DNA from: Acidimicrobiaceae bacterium
GTDB taxonomy: Bacteria; Actinomycetota; Acidimicrobiia; Acidimicrobiales; Acidimicrobiaceae
Assembly (NCBI GenBank): GCA_013044415.1
Contig: JABEUO010000193.1
Span: forward strand, 1-8,384
DNA length: 8,384 bases
Direction: 5' to 3'
Both the position numbers and the translations under genes were made by a program. Shown piece by piece: positions 7,152 through 8,384 of the stretch. The notes beneath the pieces are model-generated. The model was not told the DNA's origin, searched no databases, and was given only the letters and a program-made list of their open reading frames with translations. Position 1 is the stretch's first letter, and each line of letters begins with the position of its first letter.

Positions 7152-7168
7152 GATCAATTGAATTGATC
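7152..7168. repeat. Perfect palindrome across the GntR stop codon
   Basis: GATCAATT (7152-7159) and AATTGATC (7161-7168) are perfect inverted copies around one central base. The palindrome encodes the last four residues (DQFN) and stop of the GntR gene. With a one-base centre it would form a protein-binding dyad rather than a stable RNA hairpin. Confidence 0.4.
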
Positions 7169-7822
7169 AAATACCTTGCTGAGCGCTTCACAGGCACCAG
7201 TCAGATGCTCACTCAGCAATGCCTTCGCAGCCTCTCCATCCCCCTTTTCAAGAGCATTGAGTACTGCCCCATGTTCACCAACTATACGCTCTTGACCAAG
7301 TGCGTATCGTGCTTGGACCATTGATAGATGAATCTCTCCTAGGAGTTGCCCATAGAGGGTTGAAAGTCTTGGACTCTCGGCCGCATCCACCAGGCTTCGG
7401 TGAAACGCCAGATCTGCAGCAACAAAAGTCGAAGGAGGAGCGTCATGATCTATTTCAGCCAACTGAGTGACTGCCTTTGAGGCTCCCTGGGGAATAATCC
7501 CCATCTCGGCGAGGTAACCAACTACCGACGCTTCGATGTTGATTCTGACGAAGTAAAGATCTTCTACGTCTCCTCGGGTCAATCGCGGAACGAATGCCGG
7601 CTTGTTCGCTTCTCGCCTAAGAAGTCCACTGTGTACAAGCGAAACAATTGCTGCCTTTGCTGTGGGCCTTGATACGCCGTAATTTGCGGCCACATCGGTT
7701 TCAGTGATCGTCGATCCTGGCGGAAAGGCGCCATCGAGAACCTTTGAACGCAGGTCATCAGTTAATGCATCCGCTATAGACACTGTCCTTAGGACACCAC
7801 CGAAATTTGAACCGATCTCCAA
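7154..7822 (-). CDS. GntR-family regulator, FadR (FCD) subfamily
   Basis: A DNA-binding regulator that would respond to a small carboxylate or similar ligand. Residues about 13-81 form the winged helix-turn-helix of GntR proteins: LRSKVLDGAFPPGSTITE, then AANYGVSRPTAKAAIVSLVHSGLL with the recognition helix near SRPTAKAA. Residues about 86-212 form the FCD effector domain, with probable metal-binding residues Asp137 and His141 (DLAFH), His184 (GEHGAVL) and His206 (SEHL). Length, 222 aa, is normal. The start is TTG 7822 with AGAGGG five bases upstream; a GTG 13 codons later is a less likely alternative. It stands alone, reading away from a 19-base inverted repeat at 7866-7884 that may be its own operator. 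Some FadR-type regulators (LldR, LutR) control lactate genes, and matching candidate sites exist at 1953 and 8291; control of lut is inference. Confidence 0.9.
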   Translation of the reverse strand: MEIGSNFGGVLRTVSIADALTDDLRSKVLDGAFPPGSTITETDVAANYGVSRPTAKAAIVSLVHSGLLRREANKPAFVPRLTRGDVEDLYFVRINIEASVVGYLAEMGIIPQGASKAVTQLAEIDHDAPPSTFVAADLAFHRSLVDAAESPRLSTLYGQLLGEIHLSMVQARYALGQERIVGEHGAVLNALEKGDGEAAKALLSEHLTGACEALSKVFDQFN

Positions 7823-7865
7823 CTTAACCCTCTTTAGACACAGCTAAAAGCTACATGCTACAGGC

Positions 7866-7884
7866 TGGTATTCACTCGATACCA
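7866..7884. promoter_or_regulatory. Candidate autoregulatory operator of the GntR gene
   Basis: TGGTAT at 7866-7871 and ATACCA at 7879-7884 are perfect inverted copies with a seven-base centre. The dyad lies 44-62 bases upstream of the GntR start, where many GntR regulators bind their own promoter. Its spacing differs from the GT-N3-AC core at 1953 and 8291, so it may serve a different protein. Confidence 0.4.
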
Positions 7885-8290
7885 AAGTTCCGACCGCCAA
7901 GAAATGTAAAATTGTCTAAGCCTTTAGTCGCCAATAAGTGGAAAATTCAAAAAAGCAGCGGGTAGTCACCCCATTTGAGACACACCTTCTTCGCACTCTC
8001 CCCAGGACCAAAGGTACAGAAGTACACCATAAATAATGCCCGAAAAGCGCAGATGTAAGCATGTCTAAATTGTAATTGTTTGACTCCACGCCCCTTCGAC
8101 CTGGAATTACGCGACAAGGTCTCTCAATTCGAAATCCAGGTAACGATCCGTCTCTTCTGTTCCGACGTCACTGGGAGACCCCGGATGATCTGGCGCCAAG
8201 AATTACATAAGGTCAAAAAGGTGGTATTCGAATAAATGGTGGATTTCAGCCCGAGCCACCAGCACAGGCAGATCTCGATGTGCGGAACTT

Positions 8291-8317
8291 ATTAATTTGT
8301 ATACGTGTCATACATGT
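8291..8317. promoter_or_regulatory. Second copy of the lutA-upstream element
   Basis: ATTAATTTG, T, ATACGTGT, CA, TACATGT: identical to 1953-1978 apart from one inserted T and two changed bases. The core is GTGT-CAT-ACAT, again GT-N3-AC, though its dyad is less perfect (five of seven arm positions pair). It probably controls a + strand gene starting after 8384. The same regulator acting at both sites is inferred. Confidence 0.5.
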
Positions 8318-8335
8318 TTGCATGCCATGTTTGCA
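8313..8335. repeat. Tandem direct repeat, 13-base period
   Basis: CATGTTTGCA occurs at 8313-8322 and again at 8326-8335, separated by TGC. The first copy overlaps the right arm of the operator-like element. The lutA control region has no such repeat. Confidence 0.6.
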
Positions 8336-8384
8336 CCTGTGACTTTCGTCATATACACTCATCGGGTCACCAGATTCTCGGAGA

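Larger units (their letters stand above)
6404..7153. other. Long intergenic region, possible decayed coding DNA
   Basis: Holds the pcaL promoter at its left end and no gene I trust. A TTG-started frame at 6706-7041 on + (111 aa) lacks a ribosome site and resembles nothing known. In another + frame, 6677-7015 is open except for stops at 6788 and 6893 and reads like weakly protein-like sequence (for example SGSWYQSPNYLAARG). An imperfect direct repeat occurs at 6513-6529 and 6544-6561 (TTTGGG then GCTCAG). Confidence 0.4.
7823..8384. other. Intergenic region with two candidate control regions
   Basis: No convincing gene. The left end carries the GntR promoter and its inverted repeat; the right end carries the operator-like element and tandem repeat, implying a + strand gene beyond the window. 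A 31-codon open stretch on - at 8107-8202 ends in a rather protein-like acidic sequence (TEETDRYLDFELRDLVA) but has no support as a gene. Confidence 0.4.

Noticed and set aside
7900..7990. Sequence that at first reminded me of insertion sequence ends (AAGTGGAAAATTC region)
   Set aside because: I found no terminal inverted repeat, target duplication or transposase frame around it.
8107..8202. Short open stretch on - ending in an acidic, protein-like sequence
   Set aside because: Only 31 codons between stops, with only a TTG as possible start and no ribosome site; not distinguishable from chance.
1..8384. CRISPR array, tRNA or rRNA
   Set aside because: No regularly spaced repeats and no tRNA-like arm pattern or rRNA signature were seen on either strand.

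Overview
The window holds six recognisable protein genes and about 2.2 kb of non-coding or decayed DNA. G+C looks close to one half. Frequent TTG and GTG starts, a fused PcaD-PcaC protein, a lutABC operon and an FCD-type GntR regulator suggest an actinobacterium of moderate G+C, perhaps in or near the Acidimicrobiia. That placement is inference from gene content only.

Layout. Positions 1 to about 100 look like the right end of an IS200/IS605-type element: the last codons of a TnpB-like protein followed by three close hairpins of the kind that form the 3' scaffold of an omega RNA. Positions 101-700 hold inverted repeats and two unconvincing small ORFs. An MFS_3-type exporter follows on + (707-1921), then lutA-lutB-lutC on + (2022-4961), overlapping at both junctions. 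LutABC is the iron-sulfur L-lactate oxidation system. A convergent intergenic stretch (4962-5278) leads to pcaL on - (5279-6403), a fusion of 3-oxoadipate enol-lactonase and 4-carboxymuconolactone decarboxylase. A 750-base region (6404-7153) has a hairpin, repeats and possible decayed coding sequence. A GntR/FadR-family regulator lies on - (7154-7822). The last 562 bases are non-coding and end in what looks like the promoter of a gene beyond the window.

The main finding is regulatory. The DNA upstream of lutA (1953-1978) and the DNA near the right edge (8291-8317) share an almost identical 26/27-base element. Its core is a GTGT-N3-ACAT dyad, which fits the GT-N3-AC half-site logic of FadR-type GntR operators. 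Such a regulator is encoded between the two copies, so one reading is that it controls both lutABC and the unseen gene to the right. The right-hand copy also carries a 13-base tandem duplication; removing one unit restores the spacing seen at lutA to a shared GACTTTC block.

How the genes fit together: lactate oxidation gives pyruvate, and PcaL catalyses two consecutive steps of the protocatechuate branch of the beta-ketoadipate pathway. Both feed central metabolism, but nothing ties pcaL to the lut genes beyond position. I see no wholly new system here; the paired operators and the omega RNA end are the parts most worth a second look.
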